From assembly GCA_019055375.1 (NCBI GenBank), contig JAHQIW010007056.1, positions 124,001 through 188,000 of the forward strand: DNA of 64,000 nucleotides, in the 5' to 3' direction. Under the pieces are notes generated by a model. The model saw only the letters and a list, made by a program, of their open reading frames with translations. It was not told the DNA's origin and ran no database searches. The position numbers were made by a program, and so were the translations under genes. Positions 1 through 10,431 of the stretch are shown piece after piece. The DNA is from Parelaphostrongylus tenuis (taxonomy: Eukaryota > Nematoda > Chromadorea > Rhabditida > Metastrongylidae). The first letter of the stretch is position 1. Each line of letters opens with the position of its first letter.

Positions 1-197
1 ACGCATAGAGCACAGAAGCACGACGGAGTTGATTTTGAAATCGAAGTCACCATCCTTGCGCAGGAGCAAAAAACATCAGCGCGAAAGATCTTGGAAGCAT
101 TTTGGATTAATACGACCAATCCAACCATAAACCGCAGGTAGGAATGCCTTGTAAACACTCGTGATATGAGCCAGTATATAAGACTGCTGTTTTGATG
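1..197 (+). pseudogene. Penelope-like element, 3' end of ORF (GIY-YIG C-terminus)
   Basis: Frame 1 reads THRAQKHDGVDFEIEV, then LAQEQKTSARKILEAFWI, and aligns residue for residue with the C-terminus of the PLE protein encoded at 50355-51953 (THREQKHKGADFEVKF, LEAFWIHSK). The segment covers the end of the GIY-YIG nuclease, including the glutamate of the LEAFWI motif. An in-frame TAG follows NRR in the stretch matching MNRKEECLV, so the copy is dead. It is cut by the window edge, and the rest of the element may lie to the left. The match is clear, but the copy is diverged from the 50 kb element and belongs to a different PLE subfamily or an older insertion. Confidence 0.85.
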
Positions 198-480
198 GGT
201 AGGGTGCATTACGGGCCTATGTGTCTCTTCTTCCGGTGATCTCCATTGGATCATTCAAAAGAACACATATAAAAAGCGATGAGTATGTTGAGTGTTGGTT
301 TTTGCTTGATGCGATTGAAATCTAGGTCTGGTGCTTTTTTCTAAAGGAGTAATGGAGGTGTTTGACTGATTGTATTGCAAACATTTTGACCTTTCCAGGC
401 TCTGAAGAAGGCGAACTGCCGAAACGTCAGCTATCGAATAAAGTTTAATGTAACACCTCGTGTTCTGCTCAAAGAAGAAA
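198..480 (+). mobile_element. Penelope-like element 3' tail
   Basis: Non-coding sequence directly after the PLE reading frame. It matches 54231-54540 along its length: both have GCGATT(A)GAATCTAG, a T-run, GGAG(T/G)AATGG, GGCTC near the middle, and a GAAACGTCAGC or AAAACGTCAGC motif. The CTGAAGA...GCCGAAACG stretch at about 402-428 resembles a hammerhead core with an extra base after CTGAAGA. Confidence 0.7.
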
Positions 481-874
481 ATCAATAATCATACATTATT
501 ACTATTATTAATCAATTATATTATTTTATTATCTATTATCATTATTATCATATTATTGCTATTACTATATATTTTATGTCATCAATTTGTATTTTTATAT
601 TACCAATATGTTATTTTTTACTTTTATTAATAACAAATCATAATGAACAATAACACTGACGAAGGAGATAATGGGAAACAAAAATGGTCCAAAGAACAAA
701 ATAATCTTATGAAATAATTAATAATGATAAAAATTAACATAATTACAATAATGGTATTGAGAATATCGTTTACAATTAAATGCTAGCGCACATATCAGAC
801 AAGGAGAAAAGAAAACGATAGCTGACGAAGGTGAGAAAATGAACCATGATGGTACATATAGGATACTTCTCCAT
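481..874. other. AT-rich spacer, nothing recognised
   Basis: Strongly AT-rich with runs of ATTATT-type simple sequence. I see no exon-like pattern or repeat match. Confidence 0.5.
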
Positions 875-1557
875 TATGAGGTGACAAATGAATATTCAAC
901 CTCATTCCGCTGGACAAGAATTTTCCATAAGAGTGTTTTAGTAACCAATCGAAAGGTTGAACCTCTAACTAGCGCCTTACGTACGTGACCGGTCTTGAGG
1001 AAAATCCTTTTTGTTGACGTCCTTACAGAAGGAAAACCTTTGTAATTCACACACCGAATCCCGTATTACAGAGCTCTTTCTTTGAACTATTAACAATCTT
1101 TCCACAGCGTAGAGTTTGAGGAATTCCAACGCTGTAATTATTTCTGGAAAGACCGTTTTTCTGCAGTGTACCAGGAAAAATAATATTGATTCATATACAC
1201 GATCATGTGTTCTTTGGCCAATTCACAGGCCGCGGGGTGGGGCGGCAAGGGGGCTGGTGCGATCAACCGATCGAGTTTCTCACATGAAAGTGCGATGTTT
1301 GTTATTCAATCAGGAATTGCATCTCCGCTTTAAAAGAAACTCAGGATTAAACGAATGACTGTGATTTCATTTGTGCAGTCGATGTGAAACATAAATTTAA
1401 TTTGGAATTTTAAGCTCTATGAAAGGATCTTTTGAAAAAACGGCCACGTGCCACACTAGCTAGAGATTTGTGCTTTCGAATTGTTACTAACACTCTTATG
1501 AGAAGTTCTTGTCCAGCGAATGGGGTCGAAATATTCATTTGTCACCCTAAAATGGAC
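875..1557. mobile_element. Foldback (long-TIR) element, copy 1
   Basis: The left end (GGTGACAAATGAATATTC then CCTCATT, GGACAAGAATTTTCC) is the reverse complement of the right end (TTCTTGTCCAGCGAATGGGG, ATATTCATTTGTCACC). Arms are roughly 120-140 bp and diverged. The same arms occur at 19977-20925, 25744-26873 and 57045-57968. No transposase is visible inside. A GC-rich stretch at about 1228-1275 differs from the rest and may be a nested piece. Confidence 0.7.
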
Positions 1558-3235
1558 AAGAACCACCTGTAGTATCGACCATTTTTCAATCCTATACGAG
1601 CTCACATATTTTTTTTATGACTGTCATCCTCCCACAGAAATATAGCAGTATCTGCTTTGGGGTCTAATTTACCAGAACCTTAGATTTATGTTCATGCAAA
1701 AACAATTGCCTTCGCTGCTGAAATTGACCTTATAATAACATTTTGTTTGATAACTGATTCCATATATTACTATTTGCCCGTAAACACTTTTGATATAAAC
1801 TTCGCATAAAGGTATGAAACCAGAGATAGCGTTTCTGAAAACACGCGCACAATCTTCGCATCGGGGATATGAGCCCTGATGATGAAGAAGGTTCTCTGTG
1901 CACCCTGCAATTAACGTCAACCATCCGAAAACGATATTTGAAGACAACCGTCTAAATAGTGCTCGATGGATGGTAGAGTTCGATCACATAATTATTTAAC
2001 CGTTCATCATTGGAAGATATTGGAACAGACAAAAAGATAGATGAATAGGTAAATTAAACAAAGAGCAAAGAGATCATCATTACGAAGTCCGCTATGGTCT
2101 TTTTACCCAACAAAACATCCTATTTCTTGTAATGTACGAAGAGAAGTGGGTCCTGTACAAGAACTGAGTACTTCGTAAGTAGTATTTAGGCTTAGATATA
2201 GCATGTAAACAATCTAAGAAGATAAATCTAGATATAAGAAGTTTATAACTGGTTTTTCATTTTACGCAGAAGGACTTCATGAATCTCTGCTAAAGTATTA
2301 CAACTCTTGTAGTAAAAAATGTTAATAACAAGTCGATACAATTTATAGAGAATTTCAACATGTGTACTTGGATTTAGCCAACAAAAAGGTTCAATGCTGT
2401 TGAACGGCAGCGGTCGACCAGATATTGCACAGCTACAAAACGGTGCAGATGTTGAACAATTAGGTAATTAGGTTTTTCCACATCGAGGATTCATAATCAA
2501 CAAATGTTTTGTTGACCAATAAACATTTTTCTAATGTATCTATGCCACTATTAGCTGTGAAAATCATTAAGAACCAGATCCCTGACAGAGATTTTCTTGA
2601 AAGATATTCGCCGCTTCCAGAACTTCAAAATTCCAACCTGTTTCGTTTTGATTAGCGATAATGCAATTTAGTTAAATACTACCACTTCAAAAATGGGCTT
2701 AAAAAGTGGCCACTACTGTTTTTGTTAAACTACTATATGCTTTGATATTTGAGTGACATATTCCCAGGAATATTGAGAGATCCACATTCTTCTCGTTAGT
2801 ATGTTTTTTTACTCTTTGCATTACATAATCGCTTTATTTGTGCTTCGCCCCCATCTGTATTCTTATTCATTCTTGAAGACACTGACAAATTTCTCTCTTT
2901 TGAGCTGTACAGTCCTACTACGCCAGTTGTATTCGAGAATATATCAATCAACGAATTACTCTATGAGTAGCGCAGACGAAGTATCAACTCATAGCATAAC
3001 TACAAAGTAAGGTGCTGGAGGAAAAGAGCCACTTATTTAGAACAAATACGAGAAAATATTTGGATTGAGCCCGTTCTCGAAAATCCAGGAAAGTGTTACT
3101 TTGGTCAAAAGCAGATTCAATCTTGATGTTTTTTGACAATGAATTATTGACCACTTGCGTTTTTTTCATATATGAAATCATAGTAAGTATAGCAAACATA
3201 AGCAGAAATAGTATTGAAACACTGATATTGTGTAT
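1558..3235. other. No recognised gene or repeat
   Basis: Moderately AT-rich. The open frames here show no domain, splice context or similarity to elements elsewhere in the window. Confidence 0.4.
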
Positions 3236-3372
3236 TTATGCAGCTGTAAGATGACAAACATCCTACAGATATTATCAATCACAAGCAAAAGAAATATTAA
3301 AAGAACACGTAAGAAAGGAAACTCACAATGTGTAAGTGGCACGCGTTGATAGTTATTCGGCACGAGTTGTTC
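3236..3372 (-). CDS. Candidate last two exons of a minus-strand gene
   Basis: Reading the minus strand, an acceptor ATTGCAG is followed by an open 46-nt exon (3372-3327, EQLVPNNYQRVPLTH) and a strong donor GTGAGTTTCC. An intron of 83 nt ends at CATCTTACAG, and the next exon (3243) continues in frame to give Ser-Ala-stop (TAA, 3238-3236). The encoded tail contains YQRVPL, which would fit a YxxPhi sorting signal of a membrane protein, but that is speculation. No upstream exon was identified. The exon is short enough that chance cannot be excluded. Confidence 0.35.
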
Positions 3373-3946
3373 CTGCAATTTCCTTAATTGTTCGTTTATT
3401 TTTAGACAAACAAAATAAAGGCTAAATGATTGAGCTTTCGGTGCCGATAAAATTTTGAGGATACGACAGGATTTGAATTCATCAAGCTAGTTAAAGGTGA
3501 GTGAATGCATTTCTGAACTATACAATGATTTTTCGGAAATCTATCGGCATAACATCCCTTCCTCTTCCAATACAAGTCTGGTGTTAATTTGTCGTATACG
3601 GAAGGATGGAAGGTGGTGATTTGCAGAGCACCTGTAACCACTCTGTGCACGTGCTCCTTTCAAAACAAAATTACCCGACAAAAGACATCTGGCAGAGTCC
3701 GCCTATTTAATTTCGTAGCATTCGATAGCAGTTTATCAGCAATTAGTACCGAGTTAAATACTACGTTAAGTATTAATGTGAACACGTTGTTAGACAACTC
3801 CTTATCACTTGCTACTTCGTAGCGATGAAGAAGCGTGGCCTTAGTATAGAGCTATGATCTCCAATTAGGTCTCATTCAATAGATAAAATCAGCTAAGCCA
3901 TGAAGGAATTCGGTGCAGCTCATCTGGAAGCCCTTGTAATAGATAA
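3373..3946. other. No recognised feature
   Basis: No repeat match, domain or convincing splice-bounded exon. Confidence 0.4.
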
Positions 3947-4031
3947 TCTATGACACAAATGCCGTCAGCATCACAGAAATCCATCGTAATCTATGACACA
4001 ATTGCCGTCAGCATCACAAAAATCCACTCGT
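3947..4031 (+). repeat. Tandem duplication, two 42-43 bp units
   Basis: ATCTATGACACAAATGCCG...CAGAAATCCA is followed at once by a near-identical copy ATCTATGACACAATTGCCG...CAAAAATCCA. The two units differ at a few positions only. Confidence 0.9.
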
Positions 4032-4699
4032 AGGATTGAAAAGATTCTTCTAATTCACAGCAGGAAACAAGCCATTTATGGACGATTCTTGACAGCAACA
4101 ATGTTTTCACAAATAAGATGAGAATGAAGATCTTCTACGATCTGCACTTGTCAGCAAAGCATTTGAATATCCAAAGGAAACCATCGATTTTGTTGGATGC
4201 CATCTCATCGCGATCTTAGCTGACTATTTAATTATTGAAATATTTAATTATCGAAAAGTTTTATACTAATCTCCTCACAGCAGCTGATTTAATAATAATT
4301 TCAATAACAACTTCTTTTATAGTTAAGCTAATACCGTGAAACTGATAATAAACTATTCAGCTAATGTTACGGACGTTTTCGACTTCTGCAGAGTCAATAA
4401 ATTCAAGTCGGAAGGAAATCGAAATCTTATCTAGAATTGGATTGATGTCAGTTTCATCAGCTACTAGTCATCAAGATGTGCAGTTGAAAAGGATGAATTT
4501 GATGCGTCCTACGATCCGTCGAAGAACGAAATCAGCATCAAGAGGGCTTTCTATAGGTTTGCTCACGAAAGCCTAACATAACAGCAGAAAAGAACTGAGG
4601 ACTTAAGGAGATTCCGATGATTTTGAATAGACAATAACATCGCAAACGAAAAACGCCTTTTCGAAAAAGAAAACCACGAAAGCAGATGAACATAATTAC
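4032..4699. other. No firmly supported gene
   Basis: Minus-strand open segments exist (for example ETDINPILDKISISFRLEF ending near 4358) but none has a clear acceptor and donor. One could hold further exons of the secreted-protein candidate at 4700-4891. Confidence 0.35.
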
Positions 4700-4891
4700 A
4701 AAGTTGACTGAAGTCGTAAATCTTATTCTATTCCCTATTCTCTTTGTTGGAGCTTCCACTGATGACTTGACTTCCATTGGCCACGCTGGAATACGTGATG
4801 AATCCTTATTGAATTTCCTGAGATCTTCTGCCGTGAAAACTTGATTTACAAACAGAAAACTCAAAAATAACGCCAAAAAAGTAGATCCCAT
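4700..4891 (-). CDS. Candidate first exon of a small secreted protein
   Basis: From the ATG at 4891 the minus strand encodes a classical signal peptide (core FLALFLSFLFV, likely cut after VFTA at about residue 21). A polar, basic mature segment follows (EDLRKFNKDSSRIPAWPMEV, then a dibasic TKR at about residues 50-52). The frame is open to a weak donor GTAATT at 4699-4698; beyond it the translation becomes hydrophobic and low-quality. This fits exon 1 of a short secreted nematode protein or a peptide precursor. I recognise no family. The ATG at 4891 was chosen because it starts immediately before the hydrophobic core. Confidence 0.4.
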
Positions 4892-5152
4892 CAAAAAAGT
4901 GTTTGTAAAAAGCTATGATGAGCAATATGAATATTTAAACATTCTTTTGCACATCAAACATATGTAGAAGATTTTTTGTTATCAGCGTTCGGTGACTTGA
5001 GTTTAATTCACAAAAAATAAAATAAAACAACCTTTGGAGATGTGAAGTGATCCGGAAAAATCATTCACAAAAAAGACTAAGTACAAGAGAAATGATTTAA
5101 GATCCTATAACGAACCCACTTCACAACAACTCGACCACATTATCCAGCAAAT
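4892..5152. other. Spacer, probable 3' UTR of the 5153-5389 gene
   Basis: AT-rich sequence downstream (minus sense) of the TGA at 5155-5153. No canonical AATAAA was identified; a variant ATTAAA-like site is possible. Confidence 0.3.
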
Positions 5153-5389
5153 TCATTCCTGATAGTAAAACACATTGGGATTCAAAGTAGTTGAAGTGAG
5201 ATTTTGCAACTCATCGACAACATCAATTAAAATCGCCATTTTCATATTTCTGGCTTTACTGTTCCCCATGAGAAACTGATTTCAAAAAGAAATGAAAAAA
5301 ATGAAAAGAATGGAAACATACGTTATCAATCAAACGATTCAATGCCTGCAGCTTGGCTTGCAATTCCTCGGCGTCTTCTTCTTGAGCAT
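5153..5389 (-). CDS. Last two exons of an unrecognised minus-strand gene
   Basis: Exon A (5389-5322, 68 nt) follows the acceptor GTTACAG and ends at the donor GATAAC|GTATGT. It encodes AQEEDAEELQAKLQALNRL then IDN, an acidic and helical segment that could form a coiled coil. The 46-nt intron ends in TTTTTGAAATCAG. Exon B (5275-5153, 123 nt) continues in phase 0 with FLMGNSKARNMKMAILIDVV, then DELQNLTSTTLNPNVFYYQE and a TGA stop. Two in-frame exons joined by a short intron with good sites make this one of the best host-gene calls in the window. It needs at least one upstream exon ending in phase 1, which was not found; a SINE lies immediately upstream. No domain is recognised. Confidence 0.6.
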
Positions 5390-5639
5390 CTGTAACTTTT
5401 TCAATTTTAAATACTCACAGGCTCAAATAAGAAAAAAATCGGATGTAATGTGTTGGAAAATATCCTTCCTTTACGAATAACTTCACATGTTGAGAGATAC
5501 GAAAAGGTTAAGAAAACTACAATTTATATCAGGTATAAAAGCAGACGTACACAAAATCGTATGAACAACTTTCCTGAACGATTTTGCCTCTTGTTGGAAG
5601 TAGAAACTAAAAAACCGGTATTTAATGGTGGTATTATGG
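5390..5639. other. Intron or spacer upstream of the 5153-5389 exons
   Basis: No repeat recognised. A short FQQEAKSFRK reading on the minus strand lacks clear splice sites. Confidence 0.3.
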
Positions 5640-5905
5640 CGTTTTAGAGGTCCTCTGCCATACACCCATATTATTAGATAGATCCGCCACCACCTCGACG
5701 CAGCTAAGCCTTCCATCCCTTTAGCGTTGAGAAGTTAGTACTAGGTTTGTCTGGCATTACAAAAGCACTGACATCATAGATTGTAAGGCATTCTATGGGA
5801 AAAATATACATGCAGTCATTTCTAAAATACCGCGAATGGAGGATAATGCAGGGCACATCCCTCAACGGGTTAATCGACGTGGAAGGTTTGATTCATTCAT
5901 AACTC
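5640..5905 (+). mobile_element. SINE-A, diverged copy
   Basis: The body aligns with the SINE at 53251-53558: AAGCC(T/A)TCCATCCCT, GCACTGAC, AAGGC, then GAATG...GGGCACATCCCTCA and TTAATCGACG near the 3' end. The tRNA-like head is badly eroded. Confidence 0.6.
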
Positions 5906-6316
5906 GCTTTATCTTTTAAGCTTTTATGATTAACGTCGTCATAGTGTACCGCTCATCATTTTTTTTTCACTCAATAAAGCAGGTTAGATTATATTTGTCT
6001 GGATTTTTACCCCCAAAAAATTCCCCGGTCCAAAATAAATCAATAGAGTAGGAAATAAGGCGTCGTCTAAAATATATGTTGTACAAAAAGAAGATTCATA
6101 TAAATTTAATGTTGGTCTATGTAGAGATGAATAATTATATAGTAACGGATCGCTGGATTGATTTATGGTCTTCAAAGGTTCGCAATTCTAAATTGAACCT
6201 CCCCGAATAGGCGATAATTTACTGCTCCATATGTAATTATTCTCTATAACCGACAATATTGAAGCAATACATTGTCTGTGCTCATCAATACAAACGTAAT
6301 CGAAGATGCAAGCACT
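5906..6316. other. No recognised feature
   Basis: AT-rich; no supported exon or repeat. Confidence 0.4.
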
Positions 6317-6486
6317 TCATATGCGGTCTTTTCGATTCCTTGATAACAACGGCTTGTATTGGCTGGACTTAACGGCACCATTCATATAGAACTCAGTTGT
6401 CACTTGACTTAGCTGATACTTTGTTTCTGGATGCACTATCTGTCTTGCCGATAAAAAATTGTCAGCCAGAATGGAATGACAAGATT
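6317..6486 (-). CDS. Candidate terminal exon, minus strand
   Basis: A T-rich acceptor TTTTTTCCATAG is followed by an open frame of 55 codons: SCHSILADNFLSARQIVHPE, TKYQLSQVTTEFYMNGAVKS, SQYKPLLSRNRKDRI, then TGA. Composition is protein-like rather than AT-driven. The SQYKPLL segment near the end would fit a YxxPhi motif. The upstream donor is uncertain: CACAATAG|GTAAGC lies 50 nt away but its frame is blocked. This could belong to the same gene as the exons at 5153-5389 or be an alternative end. Confidence 0.4.
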
Positions 6487-6659
6487 CTATGGAAAAAAGA
6501 CAAAAACAATAGAACATATGACAATACAAACCATCGCTTACCTATTGTGAAAGGATTTTAATACAATAAACCCAAGATGGACAACTGCAGTTTCAAGTGG
6601 ATTTTTGAGATATGAAGAATATCAATTAAGAGATATATGCTAATTACAACCTTCCATAT

Positions 6660-6860
6660 TTATATATATATATCTTATTATATATAGTATATATATATAT
6701 ATTATATTATTATATATTTTATATTATATATACTATTATATACGTATAGGTGCCCATATATTCATACATTTATGCATGCGTATGTGTATATATACATATG
6801 TGTATACACATACATATATGCTATGTACATTATAAATATACATATATACATATATTTTGT
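6660..6860. repeat. TA-rich microsatellite
   Basis: Interrupted (TA)n with TATATACATA variants. Confidence 0.95.
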
Positions 6861-7534
6861 ATTCCGAGATATGAGCAAAAAGTCATCCAAAGCTTCTTTT
6901 CAGAAAATTCCATAAAGGTGTGTTCTCGTGCAAAAAGAAACAACAACGTTATAAAATGAATATTCACAACAATGATTGCAAATAATTCATGGTAACATTG
7001 ATATTATTACTAGAGATACACGAAAATATAGAAAAAAATCCAGTTTTGCACATGCTCATCGAGTAGTTGATCTACTAAACTTAGGAATCACTGAAGGAAT
7101 GTGACTTAAAAAGCACGAAACTCCCTCTGCTCCATAAATGCTGGCGACAAGGCAATCTGGTAAAGACGTAGGAGTGCCAACTAGGGATTCTAGATTCTAG
7201 AGGCAAGTTAGAGGAGCACCTAACATATCATCGAATATGAGGAGAAAACATTTCAGATCGTTAAGCCAAGCTAAAATGAACCCAATCACGAGCGCAACAC
7301 CTCACACCATTGACAAATGACGACTGCGAGACAACGAAACGAATGAACGAATTGCTGGAGACGACTTAACATGTAGAAATGAGTCATTAAAAGCTCTGAG
7401 CAGGACCACGCCGTCCGTCTAAATAGGCCATCATAGGTAATCTACGCTTCACAAGTTATAAAACAGCAAATTACACCATTCAAATTATCGAATAGATAAG
7501 TATGAGACGTTGAAGATAATGTTGTATCATGTAA
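6861..7534. other. No recognised feature
   Basis: No element match or splice-bounded exon found. Confidence 0.4.
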
Positions 7535-7805
7535 AGTTAGAAAGGTAAAGCTCTCGGCTTAATTAGTCCCTGAGGGATACACCATACATTCGACTTCTAT
7601 ATTGGTCCTTTCACATTGACTCGAGATGCCCTACCGATGCATCAAGTCAGTGTTTCTATCCTCTCACCCACGTCATCACTTCCCCGACCGCTAAGGGATG
7701 GGCAGGCTGGATGAGTCTTGAGCGCCAAATCGAACCATCACCATCGAATGTTCGACCACATGTGTCGCGGAGACCTCTAACACTGCGCCATACGAGCTCG
7801 ATCTA
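7535..7805 (-). mobile_element. SINE-A, tRNA-derived, minus copy
   Basis: On the minus strand a tRNA-like head has an A box (TGGCGCAGTGTTAGAGG) and a B box (GGTTCGATTTG) with paired ends GCTC.../...GCGCTC. The SINE-A body follows (CCATCCCTTAGCGGTCGG, GAGAGGATAGAAACACTGAC, TCGAGTCAATGTGAAAGG, GAATGTATGGTGTATCCCT, GCCGAGAGCTTTA). It is colinear with 53251-53558 over the full length. Confidence 0.85.
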
Positions 7806-7869
7806 CTATGAATACTAATGATAATCACAAACAGAAATTTTCGACGAAGATGTGCAATCCGAATAGATA

Positions 7870-8230
7870 TGAAGTCAAATGGCAATCAAAGTTTTGAAAG
7901 TGAGAGAGTTTTAGAGTGGAAACAACTGCTTGTATAGTAAATGATGGCAACCAATTTTTTCTGCATGATCTGTCATCACATCTGTCGAACGGATCCCAGC
8001 ACCTGCACTTGATTCGTTTTCTCGTTCTCACCTTTCACAGATGTCTGCAAAAACTTCATGCGTTCTTTCGACGCTGTTTGAGGAATTCGTCTTCATGAAT
8101 GCCGTAAAATACTTGTTGGGACGATTCTTCTTGCAATCTTGGGGATAGCCAAGCTATGACGTCTTCATGTAGATTTATCGAAAAAAAATGAACGGGGGCA
8201 CCAAATCCTATATCTTTCTTTACATTGACG
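7870..8230 (-). mobile_element. SINE-B fragment
   Basis: GGATCCCAGCACC, a CTGTTTGAGGAATTCGTCTTC stretch, GAATGCCGTA and TCTTGGGGATAGCCAAG match the SINE-B copies at 32540-32830, 33150-33420 and 35345-35650. The tRNA head is missing or unrecognisable, and its precise ends are uncertain. Confidence 0.5.
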
Positions 8231-8990
8231 AAAATACATTTAGAAACATAAATTGAATATCATATGAACCAGGATATAATTGAGAAAAGAACTGACGAAA
8301 GTAAAAAAAAAACAATAAACAAGAATAAATACTGAACAATGACATTTGATAGTGAAGAGAAGATACAGAATTTTTGCGCTTAGAGAAAAATATCCGCTTT
8401 GCCATTTCTAGTGAGGAAAAAATTTTTACAGTTAAAATGAAAATGTGCAAACATCCAACATCATGATTATTGTTGAGCAAAATAATTCACTTTTCTCAAG
8501 TACATATAGGAGGTATTAAAATTTTGCACTTCCTCAGACTAGCATAAATTCATTAAGGAACAAGTTCATCAACGACGACGTTCAAGATGTTCCCAACAGT
8601 TATCCTTCTAAAACACTAAATCTCATTCGAACACGATCCGCTATAACCTAACTGCAACAAGATAATTCTAACTCTGCAAACATATTTTTGCTTTTTTTTC
8701 GCCATCAAGCAACGTCTGCGCTCCACCTTATTATGTTTGATTAGTTATTATCGCAGTTAGCCGTAGGATTGAAACAGAGATCCTATTTGGAGCAAAAAAA
8801 AAATAGTTAACACCGTCAAACTCTCGAACGTCTTTCTTTTTGTTATTCGGATAACATTCACCATCATTGGACGGAGTTGATCAGTATATGCGTCCATATA
8901 AACGATGTCTAGAGAATATCAAGTGGTGATCTGCTGTGTTAAGCCTAAGAAAATTACTGCATGAATAGGTATGTAAAGAATAAAAACTAA
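8231..8990. other. No recognised feature
   Basis: AT-rich; nothing supported. Confidence 0.4.
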
Positions 8991-9055
8991 GCCTTCTGCG
9001 CAGCCTAATCCCTTAGAGCTATTCCATGCATTCGATTCTATTCATAGCATTATTA
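8991..9055 (-). repeat. SINE-A fragment
   Basis: The minus strand reads GAATGCATGGAATAGCTCTA then AGGGATTAGGCTGC, resembling the GAATGCATGGCGCATCCCTT part of SINE-A. Confidence 0.35.
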
Positions 9056-9867
9056 ACATGGAGGTGACTTATGTATATTTGGCTAATTGGACGACTTACG
9101 GGGTCTAGCAATGTGTCAACGTGCTGTTTTAGACAAGTCTGGTACTAAGTTGTTGAACCCGATGAACCTAGCTTGCTCCTAGCGCGAGATCAAGCTAAAG
9201 ACCTTGTACGCAACTCAGGACACTTCTCACATTTGCGCAGTACAGTGTATATGTATTCTTATAAATTTATTTGTGTCCGAGAAGAATAAAAAGACGTGCA
9301 CGTATTGCAAATGCATAAATTGTCAGCATGTCAAATATCAATTGAGTCACGTGTGAAACTCAGAGATGCTGAAAAGGACGAGATTTCGCTCGTGAGCGGA
9401 GGCACAAAACGCCGAAGCGACTAAGAGAGCGCAGCAATAGCTAGCCGTACGAGATCAATTTTCTGCTTATTCAGCATGAGATGCATGAATTCAATGCGAA
9501 CGTGCTCCATGAGAATGTAGTAAAGCTCTCTTCACATCCAATTGATGTTTGAAATCGCCAAGGAAAACGCTAATGCGGAAACGAAATCATATTGCCAGAT
9601 GAGGAAATGACAAAGCTTAGAAAGCTAACGAGTAAGAAAGAACGATATCCGGATCAAAACAAAAGAAATCGACTTTAATTATCATTGCGGTTTCTATTAA
9701 CAGTTTGTTACTAGTCCGAGCCGTACTCCATTACACTCAATTCAACTAATGCGACTGTGAATTCTCGTAATGATTAAGTGATGTGGGGTTTTTATTGGAG
9801 TAATTGATGCTTGAAAGAAAGAAAAGAAACGGAAGTAGAGCTACAATAGGAAGTTTTTGATACTTAC
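9056..9867. other. No recognised feature
   Basis: Includes the slightly GC-richer patch 9360-9450, which shows no coding or RNA signature I can support. Confidence 0.4.
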
Positions 9868-9922
9868 TTTGTACGAGCCTATCAATACATGAAGTATTAG
9901 GTCAACAATGAGTGATATCAAA
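9868..9922 (-). CDS. Weak candidate exon (membrane-like)
   Basis: Minus strand: acceptor CTCCGCAG, 55-nt open exon encoding LISLIVDLILHVLIGSYK, strong donor GTAAGTATC. The peptide resembles a membrane segment. The upstream tract is not pyrimidine-rich and an exon this short may be chance. Confidence 0.25.
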
Positions 9923-10429
9923 CTGCGGAGTTTCACTTTATGTCGTAACAAGTTATGAGAATCACTGAAACTCTATACTAGTTGAGTAGATGTAGAGGAA
10001 TCTAGCTCCCAAAATTTTCTTCGAGGATGTCTACTCTATGCGGACAGAAGCAGGGATTCGCAAAAGCTGACGAGATTTGCTCCGTCAGACTGTAGAAATC
10101 ATGAAAATCCATGTCGAGCGGTTACCAATGGGGTTATAGTAGCTAAATGGTGGAAATGCACACATTATTTTTTCCGAAATTTTTATAAGGCTTTTAATTT
10201 AGAAATGCAACTGAACATCCTTTATCTGGCGTTGCCAACAACGTCGTTGATATTTCTAAACTGAAAGCCGATTAAGAGATCAATGAAGAGAATCGCTAAA
10301 CTCCGCGAAGATTAGCGGTTGTATATTAGTTCTCCTTGCGATTGAAACAAGTCGCCAATTGCCTTTACACGATATTGAGAACATTCTTCTAAAACAAGCA
10401 AATGGCATTAGAAATTGCAAAACACCAAC
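9923..10429. other. No recognised feature
   Basis: Nothing supported. Confidence 0.4.
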
Positions 10430-10431
10430 TA

